Shown: one piece after another, positions 1-9,400 of the stretch | Position numbering within the stretch: the first letter of the stretch is position 1 | Layout of the letters: every line of letters begins with the position of its first letter | Assembly: GCF_011064615.1 (NCBI RefSeq) | Contig: NZ_JAALJH010000027.1 | Coordinates: forward strand, 33,744-97,743 | Length of the DNA: 64,000 nucleotides | Direction: 5' to 3' | DNA from: Aquisphaera insulae | GTDB taxonomy: Bacteria; Planctomycetota; Planctomycetia; Isosphaerales; Isosphaeraceae | The notes under the pieces: generated by a model | The model's input: only the letters and a program-made list of their open reading frames with translations | What the model was told of the DNA's origin: nothing | Database searches by the model: none | Translations under genes and position numbers: made by a program

Positions 1-2796
1 TCGCTGCGGATCGAGGATATCGTCTCCCGAGACGCTCGCCCGGACGCGCTGCTGGCGCAGCTCCTCCTGCTGGAGAAAAAGCGTCACGCTCGGGCCGGCG
101 ACACCGAGATCGACGACGAGTCCCCGGGCCGCTTCGGGGGACTCTCTTCCCCCCCAGACGATGCCGGCTCGGGGGGATCGGCCCGAACCCGGAGGGCCCA
201 CGAGGGATCGACGCCCGACGCGCGGTTGGGCCTCGACGATCCGACCGAGGCCGGGCCCGAGCCCGGGCTGTGGCCGCGCCGAGACTCCCTTGGTTCCACT
301 CTTGATGCTGGAGAAATCGGCGATGACGAGACCCACTTCACCGCGGGCCCGAGGCCCGGAACGGGCGGCGGCGGGGGCGGGGGAAGCAACTCCGGTCGGG
401 AGAGGCGAGGCCGATATACCCTCGTCCGGAAGCACGCGATCGGCGGCTTCGGCGAGGTCTGGCTGGCGAGGGACCACGCGCTGGCTCGTTATGTCGCACT
501 GAAGCGACTCCAGCCGGCCCGGGCGGAGGAGCGAGCCGTCCGCGCCCGGTTCCTCCGCGAGGCCTGGATCACCGGCCAGCTCCAGCACCCGGGGATCGTA
601 CCGGTCTTCGATCTGGCGATCGACCCGGCGGACGGGCGAGCCTACTACACGATGCGATTCCTCGGCGGACGCACCCTGACGGGCTCCGCTTCCGAGCATC
701 ATCGGCAGCGGGAGGCCGGGCGGGCGGGGCGGGCCGAGCTGCGGGAGCTGCTGCAGGCCTTCGTCACCGCCTGCCAGGTGATGGCCTACGCGCACAGCCG
801 GGGAGTCATCCATCGCGACCTGAAGGGCAGCAACATCATCGTCGGCGATTTCGGCGAGGTCATGGTCCTGGACTGGGGCACGGCCAAGGTGCTCCGCGGC
901 GAGCGGGCGCCGGCGGCCGCGGAGGCCGAGGCCGTCGAGGCGCCGGCGACCGCGGGCGGCCCGCCGATGGAGGACATTCCGAGCGACGCCACGGGCGATG
1001 GCTCGGTCATCGGCACCCCGAGCTACATGGCGCCGGAGCAAGCCCAGGGCCGCATCGACCTCGTGGACGAGCGGAGCGACGTCTACGGCCTGGGGGCGAT
1101 CCTCCACGAGATCCTCACCGGCGAGCCCCCGTTCCGGGGGCCCGCGGCGCAGGTGCTCCGCCAGGTGGCGAACGAGTCACCGCCGTCCCCGCGCCAGCGC
1201 CGCGGCGACGTCCCCCGAGCCCTGGACGCGATCTGCCTGAAGTGCCTCTCGCGTGACCGGGCGGCCCGCTATGCCTCCGCCGGCGAGCTCGCGGCGGAGA
1301 TCCGCCGTTTCCTCTCCGACGAGCCGGTCGACGCCTACCCGGAACCCTGGCCGGCGCGGCTGCGGCGATGGGCCGGCCGGCATCGCACGCTCGCCTCCGT
1401 CGCGATCGCGACGCTGCTGGTGGCGACCGCCTGCCTGTCGATCGCGACGGCGCTGCTGAAGGTCGCCGGCGACCGGGCCGAGGCGAACCTCGGCCTGGCG
1501 ATGCACGCCATCAACCGGTTCTTCAACAGGGTCGGGGACGCCCCGCAGCTCAAGGCCCACGGACTGGAGAGGTATCGACAGGAGCTCCTCACGGAGGCGA
1601 GGAGCTTCTACGAACAGCTCCCCTCCGATGCCGGCGCAGGCCCGGCCGTGCTGGCCGAGCGAGGCTGGAGCGACCTCCAACTGGCGAAGCTCACCGACGA
1701 GCTCGGCGACTTCCCGGAGGCCATCCGGCTCGCGGCCCGCGCCAGGACGACCTTCGAGCACCTCGCGGAGATCCAGCCGGGCGAGGCTCGCCACCGGGCC
1801 GGGATCGCCCTGGCCCTGGACTCGCTGGGGGACCACCTGCACAAGGTCCTGCGGCCCGACGAGTCGCGGGCCGTCCTCGAGCAGGCGGGTGCCCGCTGGG
1901 AAGAGCTCGTCCGCGAGCATCCCCGATCGCTCGAGTTCCGCCGCGGCCGGGTGGCCAGCATGAACAAGCTGGGCCGGCTGCTCTGCCTGGCGGTCCACGA
2001 CCCGCCCGCCGAGCGGGCCGTGCTGGCCGCCTGCCTCGACGCCTGCGCGTCCCTGCTCCGCGACGCCCCCGGATCGCCCGAGGTCCTCGACCAGCAGGCG
2101 GAAGCCAACCTGCTGCTCGGCTACTCGTGGGCGGCGACCGACCTCGCCCGGGCCGAGCCGTACTTCGCCGCGACCCTCGCCATCCGCGAGAAGCTCGCCG
2201 CGGAGCGGACCGATCGGCCCGAGGTGCTCTCAAGCCTGGTGGATAGCTGCGTCCTGATCGCCACGACCTACTCCAACGCGAGAGCCCCCGGGCTGGTCGT
2301 CCCCGACCTCTACCGGCAGGTCCGAGAGATCGGCATGCGGCTGGTGTCCGACCACCCGGACGTCCCCCTCCTCGCGGAGAACCTCTGCCTCATCGAGATC
2401 ATCGACTCGCACCGCCTGGCTCGCGCCGGCGAACCCCAGGCGGCCGTCGAGGCCACCGAGAAGGCCCTCTCCCGCGCGCCCCGGTCCGGCCTCGCCTCGC
2501 TCTATGCCGCCTGCTGCTTCGCCATCGCCTCCGAGTTCGTTCGCAGCTCCGCCGGGATGTCCGCTGAGGAGCGGGATCGATCTGCGGAGCGATATCAGTC
2601 CCGGGCCGTCGAACTGCTGGCGTCGGCCCACCGGGCCGGGTTGTTCCTCCAGCCCCACAAGCTCAACGGGCTCCGGTCCGACGACCCCGACCTCGCCCCG
2701 CTCCGCGGACGGGACGACTTCAACCGGCTGCTCGCCGAGATCGAGGCCACCCATCCTCCCGGCCGATCCATCGGCACCGACGGCTCGCGAGAGTAG
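1..2796 (+). CDS. Ser/Thr protein kinase with TPR-like C-terminal half (5' end outside window)
   Basis: The frame is open from base 1 without a stop, so the true start lies upstream and 931 codons are visible. A low-complexity Gly/Asp/Pro-rich stretch precedes a PknB-type kinase domain (about 400-1330). It shows a glycine loop (AIGGFGEVW), an invariant lysine (ALKRL), the catalytic loop HRDLKGSN, DWG in place of DFG, and the activation segment GTPSYMAPEQ. One membrane segment follows near 1390-1470, then a long alpha-helical region that reads as degenerate TPR repeats. It should be membrane-anchored with the kinase in the cytoplasm. The stop lies 86 bases before the putative borosin precursor on the same strand, so it could be a regulator of that cluster, but planctomycetes carry many such kinases and linkage may be chance. 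DWG is common in this kinase group and does not imply inactivity. Confidence 0.93.
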   Translation, partial: SLRIEDIVSRDARPDALLAQLLLLEKKRHARAGDTEIDDESPGRFGGLSSPPDDAGSGGSARTRRAHEGSTPDARLGLDDPTEAGPEPGLWPRRDSLGSTLDAGEIGDDETHFTAGPRPGTGGGGGGGSNSGRERRGRYTLVRKHAIGGFGEVWLARDHALARYVALKRLQPARAEERAVRARFLREAWITGQLQHPGIVPVFDLAIDPADGRAYYTMRFLGGRTLTGSASEHHRQREAGRAGRAELRELLQAFVTACQVMAYAHSRGVIHRDLKGSNIIVGDFGEVMVLDWGTAKVLRGERAPAAAEAEAVEAPATAGGPPMEDIPSDATGDGSVIGTPSYMAPEQAQGRIDLVDERSDVYGLGAILHEILTGEPPFRGPAAQVLRQVANESPPSPRQRRGDVPRALDAICLKCLSRDRAARYASAGELAAEIRRFLSDEPVDAYPEPWPARLRRWAGRHRTLASVAIATLLVATACLSIATALLKVAGDRAEANLGLAMHAINRFFNRVGDAPQLKAHGLERYRQELLTEARSFYEQLPSDAGAGPAVLAERGWSDLQLAKLTDELGDFPEAIRLAARARTTFEHLAEIQPGEARHRAGIALALDSLGDHLHKVLRPDESRAVLEQAGARWEELVREHPRSLEFRRGRVASMNKLGRLLCLAVHDPPAERAVLAACLDACASLLRDAPGSPEVLDQQAEANLLLGYSWAATDLARAEPYFAATLAIREKLAAERTDRPEVLSSLVDSCVLIATTYSNARAPGLVVPDLYRQVREIGMRLVSDHPDVPLLAENLCLIEIIDSHRLARAGEPQAAVEATEKALSRAPRSGLASLYAACCFAIASEFVRSSAGMSAEERDRSAERYQSRAVELLASAHRAGLFLQPHKLNGLRSDDPDLAPLRGRDDFNRLLAEIEATHPPGRSIGTDGSRE

Positions 2797-2882
2797 GGTC
2801 CAGACCATCCCTCGACACTTCCACCTCACGACGACGATGCCCAGGTCGACACCACCCGTCCCCCCGAACCGAGGAGACGCGC

Positions 2883-3461
2883 ATGAGCTCGAAAATCCTC
2901 AACTTCCTGGTCTCGCTGGCCAACGACCCGGACCTGATGTCCGAGTTCGTCCGTGCACCCGACCGGACGATGGTGCGCTGCGGGCTCGATGCGAACGAGG
3001 TCGCGCTCATGCGAAGCAGAGACGCCCGGGCGATCGCGGCGGCCGCGTCCATATCCATACCCGAGCCGGTTCCTGCCCCACGCCACGAAGCCCCGACGCC
3101 CTCCCCCCCGGCCGCCCACTCGGAGCCGAGCCAGGCGCCGGTCTCGACGCCCCAAGTCCCCGGCACCATGATCGTCTATGGGCCGGTCTACTTCTTCATG
3201 AATCCGCCCGCGGCCGCGGCCGCTCCCGCCGTCGAGCCGCCCTCTCCCGGGGTCGTCGGCAAGCCGGCCGCCTCGGGCGTCGCCCTGATCTCGCCCCCGC
3301 CGATGACGACCTTCACCCACATGATACCGATCCCTCACCGGCCGTGGACTCCGACGGCCCTCCGGGTGACCCCGTTCAGCCCGATCGAGTGCGAGGGTGA
3401 GGCGAGTCGCGAGGAACCAGCCCAGCCCCCGAAGTCTCGCATCGACGAGGCACCCGGCTGA
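2883..3461 (+). CDS. Putative split-borosin RiPP precursor (LigA/borosin-binding-domain-like leader plus hydrophobic core region)
   Basis: The 192-residue product starts at an ATG after a good GAGGAG site. Residues 1-55 form a short helical domain with the pattern FLVSLANDPDLMSEF, then P..TM, then GLDANEV. This resembles the LigA-like borosin-binding domain of SonA-type precursors. Residues 56-93 are a Pro/Ala/Ser linker. Residues 94-106 (GTMIVYGPVYFFM) and about 131-155 (including MTTFTHMIPIPH) are hydrophobic and rich in beta-branched and aromatic residues, as borosin cores are. The tail (168-192) is charged. The next gene on the strand is the matching N-methyltransferase. Borosins carry backbone N-methylations placed by such enzymes. 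The core position and the final product are inference. The alternative is an uncharacterised Pro-rich protein with a LigA-like N-terminus that is not processed. Confidence 0.7.
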   Translation: MSSKILNFLVSLANDPDLMSEFVRAPDRTMVRCGLDANEVALMRSRDARAIAAAASISIPEPVPAPRHEAPTPSPPAAHSEPSQAPVSTPQVPGTMIVYGPVYFFMNPPAAAAAPAVEPPSPGVVGKPAASGVALISPPPMTTFTHMIPIPHRPWTPTALRVTPFSPIECEGEASREEPAQPPKSRIDEAPG

Positions 3462-3478
3462 TCGCAGGCCCCGAGCCA

Positions 3479-3501
3479 GGCCGAGTCGGACGGGCTCGGC
3501 C
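3479..3501 (+). promoter_or_regulatory. Hairpin between precursor and methyltransferase genes
   Basis: A perfect 7-bp inverted repeat (GGCCGAG ... CTCGGCC) with a 9-base loop sits 18 bases after the precursor stop. It has no T-tract. Hairpins at this place in RiPP operons often act as partial attenuators or 3' stabilisers that keep precursor transcript in excess of enzyme transcript. That role is inferred here, and a chance stem in GC-rich DNA is possible. Confidence 0.3.
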
Positions 3502-3567
3502 TCGGCGAGCGACCTGGGCTGCAACATCGGCCGCAACCCACGACGAGACCCAGCGAGGACCAGGATC

Positions 3568-4416
3568 ATGACAGCGAGCCCGGGCCAGGGCGGAGGAGCC
3601 CTCGTCGTGGTCGGCACCGGCATCCGCGTCGTCGGGCAGTTGACGTCCGAGGCCATGGCCTGGATGCGACGCGCCGACCGGCTGCTCTACGTGGTCAACA
3701 ACGTCGTGGCGGATGCGGCCATCCGGAGCCTGAACCCGGCCGCGGAGTCGCTCCTCGACCACTACGTCGAAGGCTCGCCCCGGATCGACTCCTATCGGGC
3801 GATGACCCATCGGATCCTCGATTCCGTCCGCTCCGGGGCGATGACCTGCGCCGTCGCCTACGGCCACCCGGGCGTCTTCGCCTTCCCGATGCACGAGGCG
3901 ATCCGCCTCGCCCGCGAGGAAGGCTATCCGGCGGTCATGCTCCCGGCGGTATCCGCCGAGGACTGCCTGTTCGCGGATCTGGGCATCGATCCGGCCTGGC
4001 ACGGCTGCCAGTCCTATGACGCCACCGACTTCCTGCTCCATCGTCGAGTCATCGACTCGACGGCCGCCGTGATCCTCTGGCAGGTCGGCGCCGTGGGCGA
4101 CCCGAACTATCACGCCGGCAGCTACGACCGCTCGCTCCTGCCGTTCCTCTCGGAGCGGCTCACGCAGTCTTACCCGGACGACCACCTGGGCTATATCTAC
4201 GAAGCGGCCCTCTATCCCGGGGTCGATCCCTACATCAGCCCGGTGCCCGTGTCGATGCTCCACCAGGCTCGACTCTCTTCGGCCTCCACGCTGTTCATCC
4301 CGGCCGCCCGCGCCCCGCAGGTCGACCCGGTCGTCCGAGAGCGGATCGACGCCCTTCATGCCGGCGGCACTCGCCAGTCGACCCGAGCGGCCTCGGCGGC
4401 CGCCGAGACCGAGTGA
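3568..4416 (+). CDS. Borosin-type peptide backbone alpha-N-methyltransferase (SonM/OphMA-like, tetrapyrrole-methylase fold)
   Basis: The 282-residue protein would use S-adenosylmethionine to methylate amide nitrogens of a peptide. Residues 12-34 give the SAM-binding start of the tetrapyrrole methylase fold (VVVGTGI..VGQLT). Diagnostic stretches are AYGHPGVFAFP (97-107), PAVSAEDCLFADLGID (126-141) and GCQSYDATDFL (146-156), which match SonM-like enzymes closely. Tyr66, Arg72, Tyr76 and Tyr98 fall at the same numbers as residues I recall as catalytic in OphMA. There is no fused substrate tail as in fungal OphMA, so substrate should come in trans, fitting the precursor gene 106 bases upstream. 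The ATG at 3568 follows AGGA. A cobalamin-pathway tetrapyrrole methylase is less likely because of these motifs and the neighbours. Expected to be cytoplasmic. Confidence 0.88.
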   Translation: MTASPGQGGGALVVVGTGIRVVGQLTSEAMAWMRRADRLLYVVNNVVADAAIRSLNPAAESLLDHYVEGSPRIDSYRAMTHRILDSVRSGAMTCAVAYGHPGVFAFPMHEAIRLAREEGYPAVMLPAVSAEDCLFADLGIDPAWHGCQSYDATDFLLHRRVIDSTAAVILWQVGAVGDPNYHAGSYDRSLLPFLSERLTQSYPDDHLGYIYEAALYPGVDPYISPVPVSMLHQARLSSASTLFIPAARAPQVDPVVRERIDALHAGGTRQSTRAASAAAETE

Positions 4417-4503
4417 CCCCGTCTTCACCGCGACGCGATGCGACGCGGGGGCCCCGGGACCTATCGGTCTTCCTTCCACGCGTGACCATCGGAGACCTTC
4501 CCC

Positions 4504-6399
4504 ATGAGCGTGCTCGGCTATCCGCGTCTCCACTTCCAGGGCAACTGCGCGATCAATGCGGCGACCGGAAACAACGATGACGTGCGGATCAGCATCGATC
4601 CGGTCCACGTCGCGCTCGAGCCGTTCATCGCCGCCATGAGCGACCGGGCCGCCATGCGATGGATGATGGAGGGCGTCCGGGCGATCCAGCCCGAGTGCCA
4701 GGAGGTCCGCTGGTATCTGAAGAGCGGCTGGAACTACTTCGGGAACTTGAATTTCAAGTTCGTGGAGACGCGGATCAATACGGTCGTCGGATGGGACGGC
4801 GTGGCGTCGGCGGCCGACCCGATCGTCGGTCAGGAGGTCGCGATCCTGGGCTCGCCCTTCAAGGACGGGAAGATCCGGGCCACGGCGCACGTCTGCGACG
4901 TGGACCCGACGGGCTCGTGGCTGACGCAGCTCTTTCTCGGGCATCTGTCCGTAGGCGGCGACCACCTGGGGATATCCGCAACTCACGACGCCCGGGCCTT
5001 TGCACGCTGGGTTGGCTGGCGGAACGCGGTGAGATACCCCGGCGAGCAGAACTTCGGCGGCGGCGGCGCGACCTGGCAATTCGCCCTCCCTCGCGAGTGC
5101 CTCGACTTCCGGGGTTCGCACCGCTCGCCGGCGCTGGACGCGCTGCACCGTGCCGCCGTCCACGCGAGGGGGATTGTCGTCCAGTTCTCCCTCCTGTTCC
5201 CACAGCCTGTCATCTCGGACGTCGAGCTGATCGCCCTCTTCCAGGCCGGCGACTACGTCTCCAACCCGGTTCGGTGTCTGGTCGTCGGGACGATCGGCGT
5301 CTGGAATGAGGACGAGCTTGCGACCGCGCCGGACGGGCGGCTCCTGCTGCCGCCGATCAAGTACACCGGGCCGGCAACCGCCCGCGTCCAGCCGGATCGC
5401 CCCGTCGTCTCCCTGAACCTCGCCTGCACCTTCTTCGAGGACGGCTACGAGTATCCGCCGAAGAAGGCGGACTACGGGCCGGTCTGGCTCGGCTACATCC
5501 CCGAGGGCGGGGGCGACCCGATCCGGATCAGCGAGCCGATCGATTACCGATATCCCGCCTACAAGGCGACGGCCGGGATCCTCGACGTCACCTACGACCC
5601 CCGGGTCGTCACCCGCGAGCAGCTCGACCGCGGCTCGCTCGTGCTCCTCTCCCTCATCGGGGCGCCCGGGGATCAGCCCGTCCCCCTGCTGGTGGAGGTG
5701 CCCGAGGGCCTGGTCGTGGACACCGACGACCGGGGACTCTACCTCGACGTGGACGATCGGGACCACGTCCACATCCTGGTCCGCCAGCGGGGTGGCCCGC
5801 CGGATCACGACGTGCCCATCTGGATCTGGGAATATCAGAATTACCTGGTGCCGGCCGGCCCCCTGGAGCGAGCCGGCGGCATCCCGAAGCTCGTCGACCA
5901 GGGCTCGGGCCTCGATCCTCGCGTCTCATTCCCGGCGGTCGTCAACTTCCCCAAGGGCCGGACCGACCCGCTCCCGGTGCCGATCAAGGCACTCCGCCCC
6001 GGCGCGGTGGCCCTGGCCCTGACGCTCGACGGACGGCCGCTGCCGGCCGGCTATCCCTGGGACACCGCGGCCTACGCCGGCGCCAGGGTGATGCCCGACG
6101 ACGACTTCAGCAAGGTCCCGCCGCACCGGAGGACGAGCTGGAAGTTCATGTACAAGCACGTCTGGCGCTACTACCGGATCGTCTTCCCGGCGATGTCCCG
6201 GATCATCCCCATGGACTCCCGCAAGGACATGGAGGCGGCCGCTCGCGAGATCGTGGCGCGGACCGACCCGAAGGCCTGGCACTCGACCCACTACATGCCC
6301 CCCTCTCGCGACCTCTCTCGCGGCAAACGAAAGCTGATCATGGAGTGGGCCGATCACGTCGACCCGCAGGGCGAAGAGGAACAGGCGGAGGAGGAATGA
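4504..6399 (+). CDS. Stand-alone VioB N-terminal-region-like protein
   Basis: The 631-residue protein begins SVLGYPRLHFQG and NAATGNND. These match the start of VioB, the violacein-pathway iminophenylpyruvate dimer synthase, which I recall as SILDFPRIHFRG and NAPTANRD. The resemblance continues through the WDG region near residue 97, YRIVFPAMS near 557 and HYMPPSRDLS near 596. VioB and RebD continue with a ferritin-like C-terminal domain that carries the iron chemistry. Here the protein stops just before that point with an acidic tail. It is therefore not expected to make the dimer itself. It lies 87 bases after the N-methyltransferase on the same strand, with a GGAGA site 9 bases before the ATG. 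A role as a second tailoring enzyme or scaffold in the borosin-like cluster is inference. No signal peptide is visible. Confidence 0.8.
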   Translation: MSVLGYPRLHFQGNCAINAATGNNDDVRISIDPVHVALEPFIAAMSDRAAMRWMMEGVRAIQPECQEVRWYLKSGWNYFGNLNFKFVETRINTVVGWDGVASAADPIVGQEVAILGSPFKDGKIRATAHVCDVDPTGSWLTQLFLGHLSVGGDHLGISATHDARAFARWVGWRNAVRYPGEQNFGGGGATWQFALPRECLDFRGSHRSPALDALHRAAVHARGIVVQFSLLFPQPVISDVELIALFQAGDYVSNPVRCLVVGTIGVWNEDELATAPDGRLLLPPIKYTGPATARVQPDRPVVSLNLACTFFEDGYEYPPKKADYGPVWLGYIPEGGGDPIRISEPIDYRYPAYKATAGILDVTYDPRVVTREQLDRGSLVLLSLIGAPGDQPVPLLVEVPEGLVVDTDDRGLYLDVDDRDHVHILVRQRGGPPDHDVPIWIWEYQNYLVPAGPLERAGGIPKLVDQGSGLDPRVSFPAVVNFPKGRTDPLPVPIKALRPGAVALALTLDGRPLPAGYPWDTAAYAGARVMPDDDFSKVPPHRRTSWKFMYKHVWRYYRIVFPAMSRIIPMDSRKDMEAAAREIVARTDPKAWHSTHYMPPSRDLSRGKRKLIMEWADHVDPQGEEEQAEEE

Positions 6400-6426
6400 C
6401 GCCGCCGCAGGGCCGCGGACGGGCCC

Positions 6427-9400
6427 TCACCGGGCGGGCCTCGCCCCGATCCGCCAGTCGGGCATGGTCACCGGGGTCGGGACCACCGGCCAGCTCGCGC
6501 GTGAGGCGTCGCGATAGAGCCCGATCTCGTCGACCGGGATCGGACGGAAGCCGGTGGACCGGGAGAGGGTCGCGGACGGCTTCAGCCGGTAGTCGCCGCG
6601 GCCCGCGTCGACGAAGCCGGGATCGGCCTCGCCAAGCTCGACATTCTCCAGCCGGTCCAGGTGATCCAGGTTCTCGACCGCAAGCGGCCCGCAGCGGTAG
6701 GTCACGTTCCGCCAGGCGTGGTTCATGCCCGGGGGCCTGAGCATGGTGGCGACCTCGGGATAGCGCTTCAGGTAGAGCGGGGTCATGAAGATGCCGTCCG
6801 GACGGCGCCCCTCCTCGAGCATCTTCCAGACGAAGTTGCTGCCGTACCAGCCGCCGCTGATCCCCTGCTTGCAATCCACGAACAGGTTATTGTCGATGAC
6901 ATTATCTCGACCGCTGTTCATCTGCACGCCGCCGAAGTGCCCGCTGGCGCTCCGGACGAAGACGTTGCCGTAGACCAGGACCCCGCTGATCGCGTCGTCG
7001 AGGCGGATGCCCGCCTGGCCGTGGACGCTCGCCCCCGCGACCGACTTGCCGCAGTCGACGAACCGGTTGTGACGGAAGACGATGCCCCGATAAGAAGGGT
7101 TGCCGAAGAGCTCCATCGCGCCCTGGTCGTCCGACTCCCGGACCGCGGCGTAGACGTCGTTGTACTCCATGACGTGGTCGTTCCCCTCGATCCGCATGAC
7201 GCTGCTCGGGGCGTCGAACATCAGGTTGTGCGCAGCCCGATGGCCCACGCCCTCGAGCTGGATCGCCGGCGTGTACGTGCGGTCGATCCGGCCGAAGTCG
7301 TGGATCGCGCAGTTCTCGACGAGATGCCGCCCGGGCGTCAGCGTCGCTCGATCGCCGCCGATGATCTCGGTGGCGCGGCGACCGATGACGGCGATGTCGC
7401 AGCCGATCAGCGAGTCGGCCTCGCCGCCGTCCACGACGATCCCGTTGCCCGCCATCCGCCGGACGGAGCAGCCCGCCAGGATGCAGCGGCGGCACGACAC
7501 CAGCCGCAGGCCGTCGGCCCGGGAAAGGTCGAACGCCAGCCCCTCCAGCCGAACGTCCGAGACGCGATCCATCGCGACCATCGGCGCGGAGAGCATCCCG
7601 ATCTCGACGGTCGACCGCGCGACATCGCCGCCGGGCGGGTAGAGGTAGAGCCAGCCCGCCTTGCGGTCGAGATACCATTCGCCGGGTGCGTCGATCTCCT
7701 CGAGCAGATTGAACGCGTAGTACTGGATGCCCTGTTCAGTGTTCATCCCCTCGCCGCCGTAGTCGTACGCCTCATCGCAGGCGATCGTGCGGGCGGCGGT
7801 GTCGATCCGCGAGGCCCGGATCGTGGCGTCGGCCCAGAGGTAATGGAAATAGCCGAAGAGCCAGGGCTCCTCCGCGTGCGTCCACCGCGCGGGCCGGTCG
7901 TCGATGTATTCGAAGATCGATGGCTTGCCTTCCTTCCGCGAGCCCGGCTGGACGAGCTTGCGGATGCCGACGAAGCCGGCGTTCGGCCACCGGGCCAGGG
8001 TCATCGGCCGACCATCCACGAAGACCTCGAGCGTTGGCGGCGACGGCGGCTGGGCTAAGCCCCGGACCGTGAGCTTGCCCAGGTCCGTGATCCCCTGGGC
8101 CTTCAGGTCGCAGCGGACGACCTTGCCACGCGCGGCCTCCGGCAGCCGAGAGAGGATCGAGGCATCGGTCACCGGCTCCCATCCGATGAGGCGCCGGCCT
8201 CCGTAGAAGACCGCCTTGCCCGGCATCTCGGCGCGATAGACGGTGGGGCCTTCGGTCGTCCCCGAGTCCTCCGAAGTCAGGTTCAGCGTGCCGGAGGCCG
8301 CATATTCTCCGGGCGAGATCCGCACGACGATGGCCCCGCGAACGCCCCTGGCACGGAGGCCGCGAACCAGGTCGCGGGCACGGGCCAGGCTCGCCACGGG
8401 CATCGACTTCGAGCCGTTGGCGGACTCGTCCCCCGAAGGCGAGACGAAGACTTCGGCCGCGAATCGATCGACGGGGGGCAGGGGGGTCCGCGTCGCCGCC
8501 GGATCGCGCGCGGGGAGCCCCTTCGCAGACCGTTCGAGCTCGCGGACGCGCTCGCGGGCTTCCGTGCGGTGGGCCTCCGGATACGCGGCCGTCGCGGCGA
8601 TCGTCGTGTACTCCTTCGCGGCCTCGACGGGCCTGCCCTCGGCGGCCCAGCTTTGGGCAGCTCGCAGGTGGGCGTAACTCCGGATCGAGGCCGGCAGGTC
8701 ACCGGCCGCGGCCAGCGCCGAGCAGGTCTTCCGCACGGCCCCGAGATCACCCTTCGCCCACGCTCGAGACGCGGCGGCCAGCGCATCGAGGGCCATCTCG
8801 CGGTGCTCGGCGGCGATCTCGGCGGGCGACCGGACCACGCCGAAGGTCCGCTCCAGTTTGCCGAACTCGGCACGGACCTCGGCCCGCGTGAGGGCGCGGC
8901 GGTCGACGCGGACCTCGTCCATCAGGCCCCAGTAGTTGTGCCAGCCGCTCCCGAGCGTCAGCTCGCCACCCTTCGAGAAATCGCCGTCGAAGCCGGATGG
9001 TAGAGGGTGGTCAGACACGGCGCCGCCGTTGACGTACATCGCGATCCGACGGGTATCGCGATCGTACGCGACCGCGACGTGCGCCCACCGCCCGGCCGCC
9101 AGCAGGCCGGGAGGGCTGCCGCCGCCCGCGGAGACGATCTGGCCCTGCGCGTTGCGGTAGCAAGAATAGGTATTGAGCTCACCACTCGCCATGATGTCGA
9201 TGCCGATGTAGGCGTCGGGATAGGGTCCGAAGGAGAAGATTCGCCGCTGATTCTGCGTGTCGTCGATCGAGAGCTTGGTCGGCCTGAGCCAGGCGCTGAA
9301 GGTCCAGGAGCCCTTGCCGAAACGAAGGGCCGGCGGGACTTCGATCCGGGCGACGGTCGCGGGCAGCCCGTCGAACGAGAGGGCTCGGCCCGATGGCGAG

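Noticed and set aside
3568..4416. Cobalamin or sirohaem tetrapyrrole methylase
   Set aside because: The fold is shared, but the motifs and the adjacent precursor-like gene fit borosin methyltransferases better.
3376..5808. 810-codon open frame on the minus strand across the borosin-like genes
   Set aside because: It is a by-product of GC-rich coding sequence on the other strand. Its product is low-complexity Arg/Gly/Asp-rich, and the plus-strand genes have clear family motifs and ribosome-binding sites.
4504..6399. Full VioB-type dimer synthase
   Set aside because: The ferritin-like catalytic domain is absent, so only the N-terminal region can be claimed.
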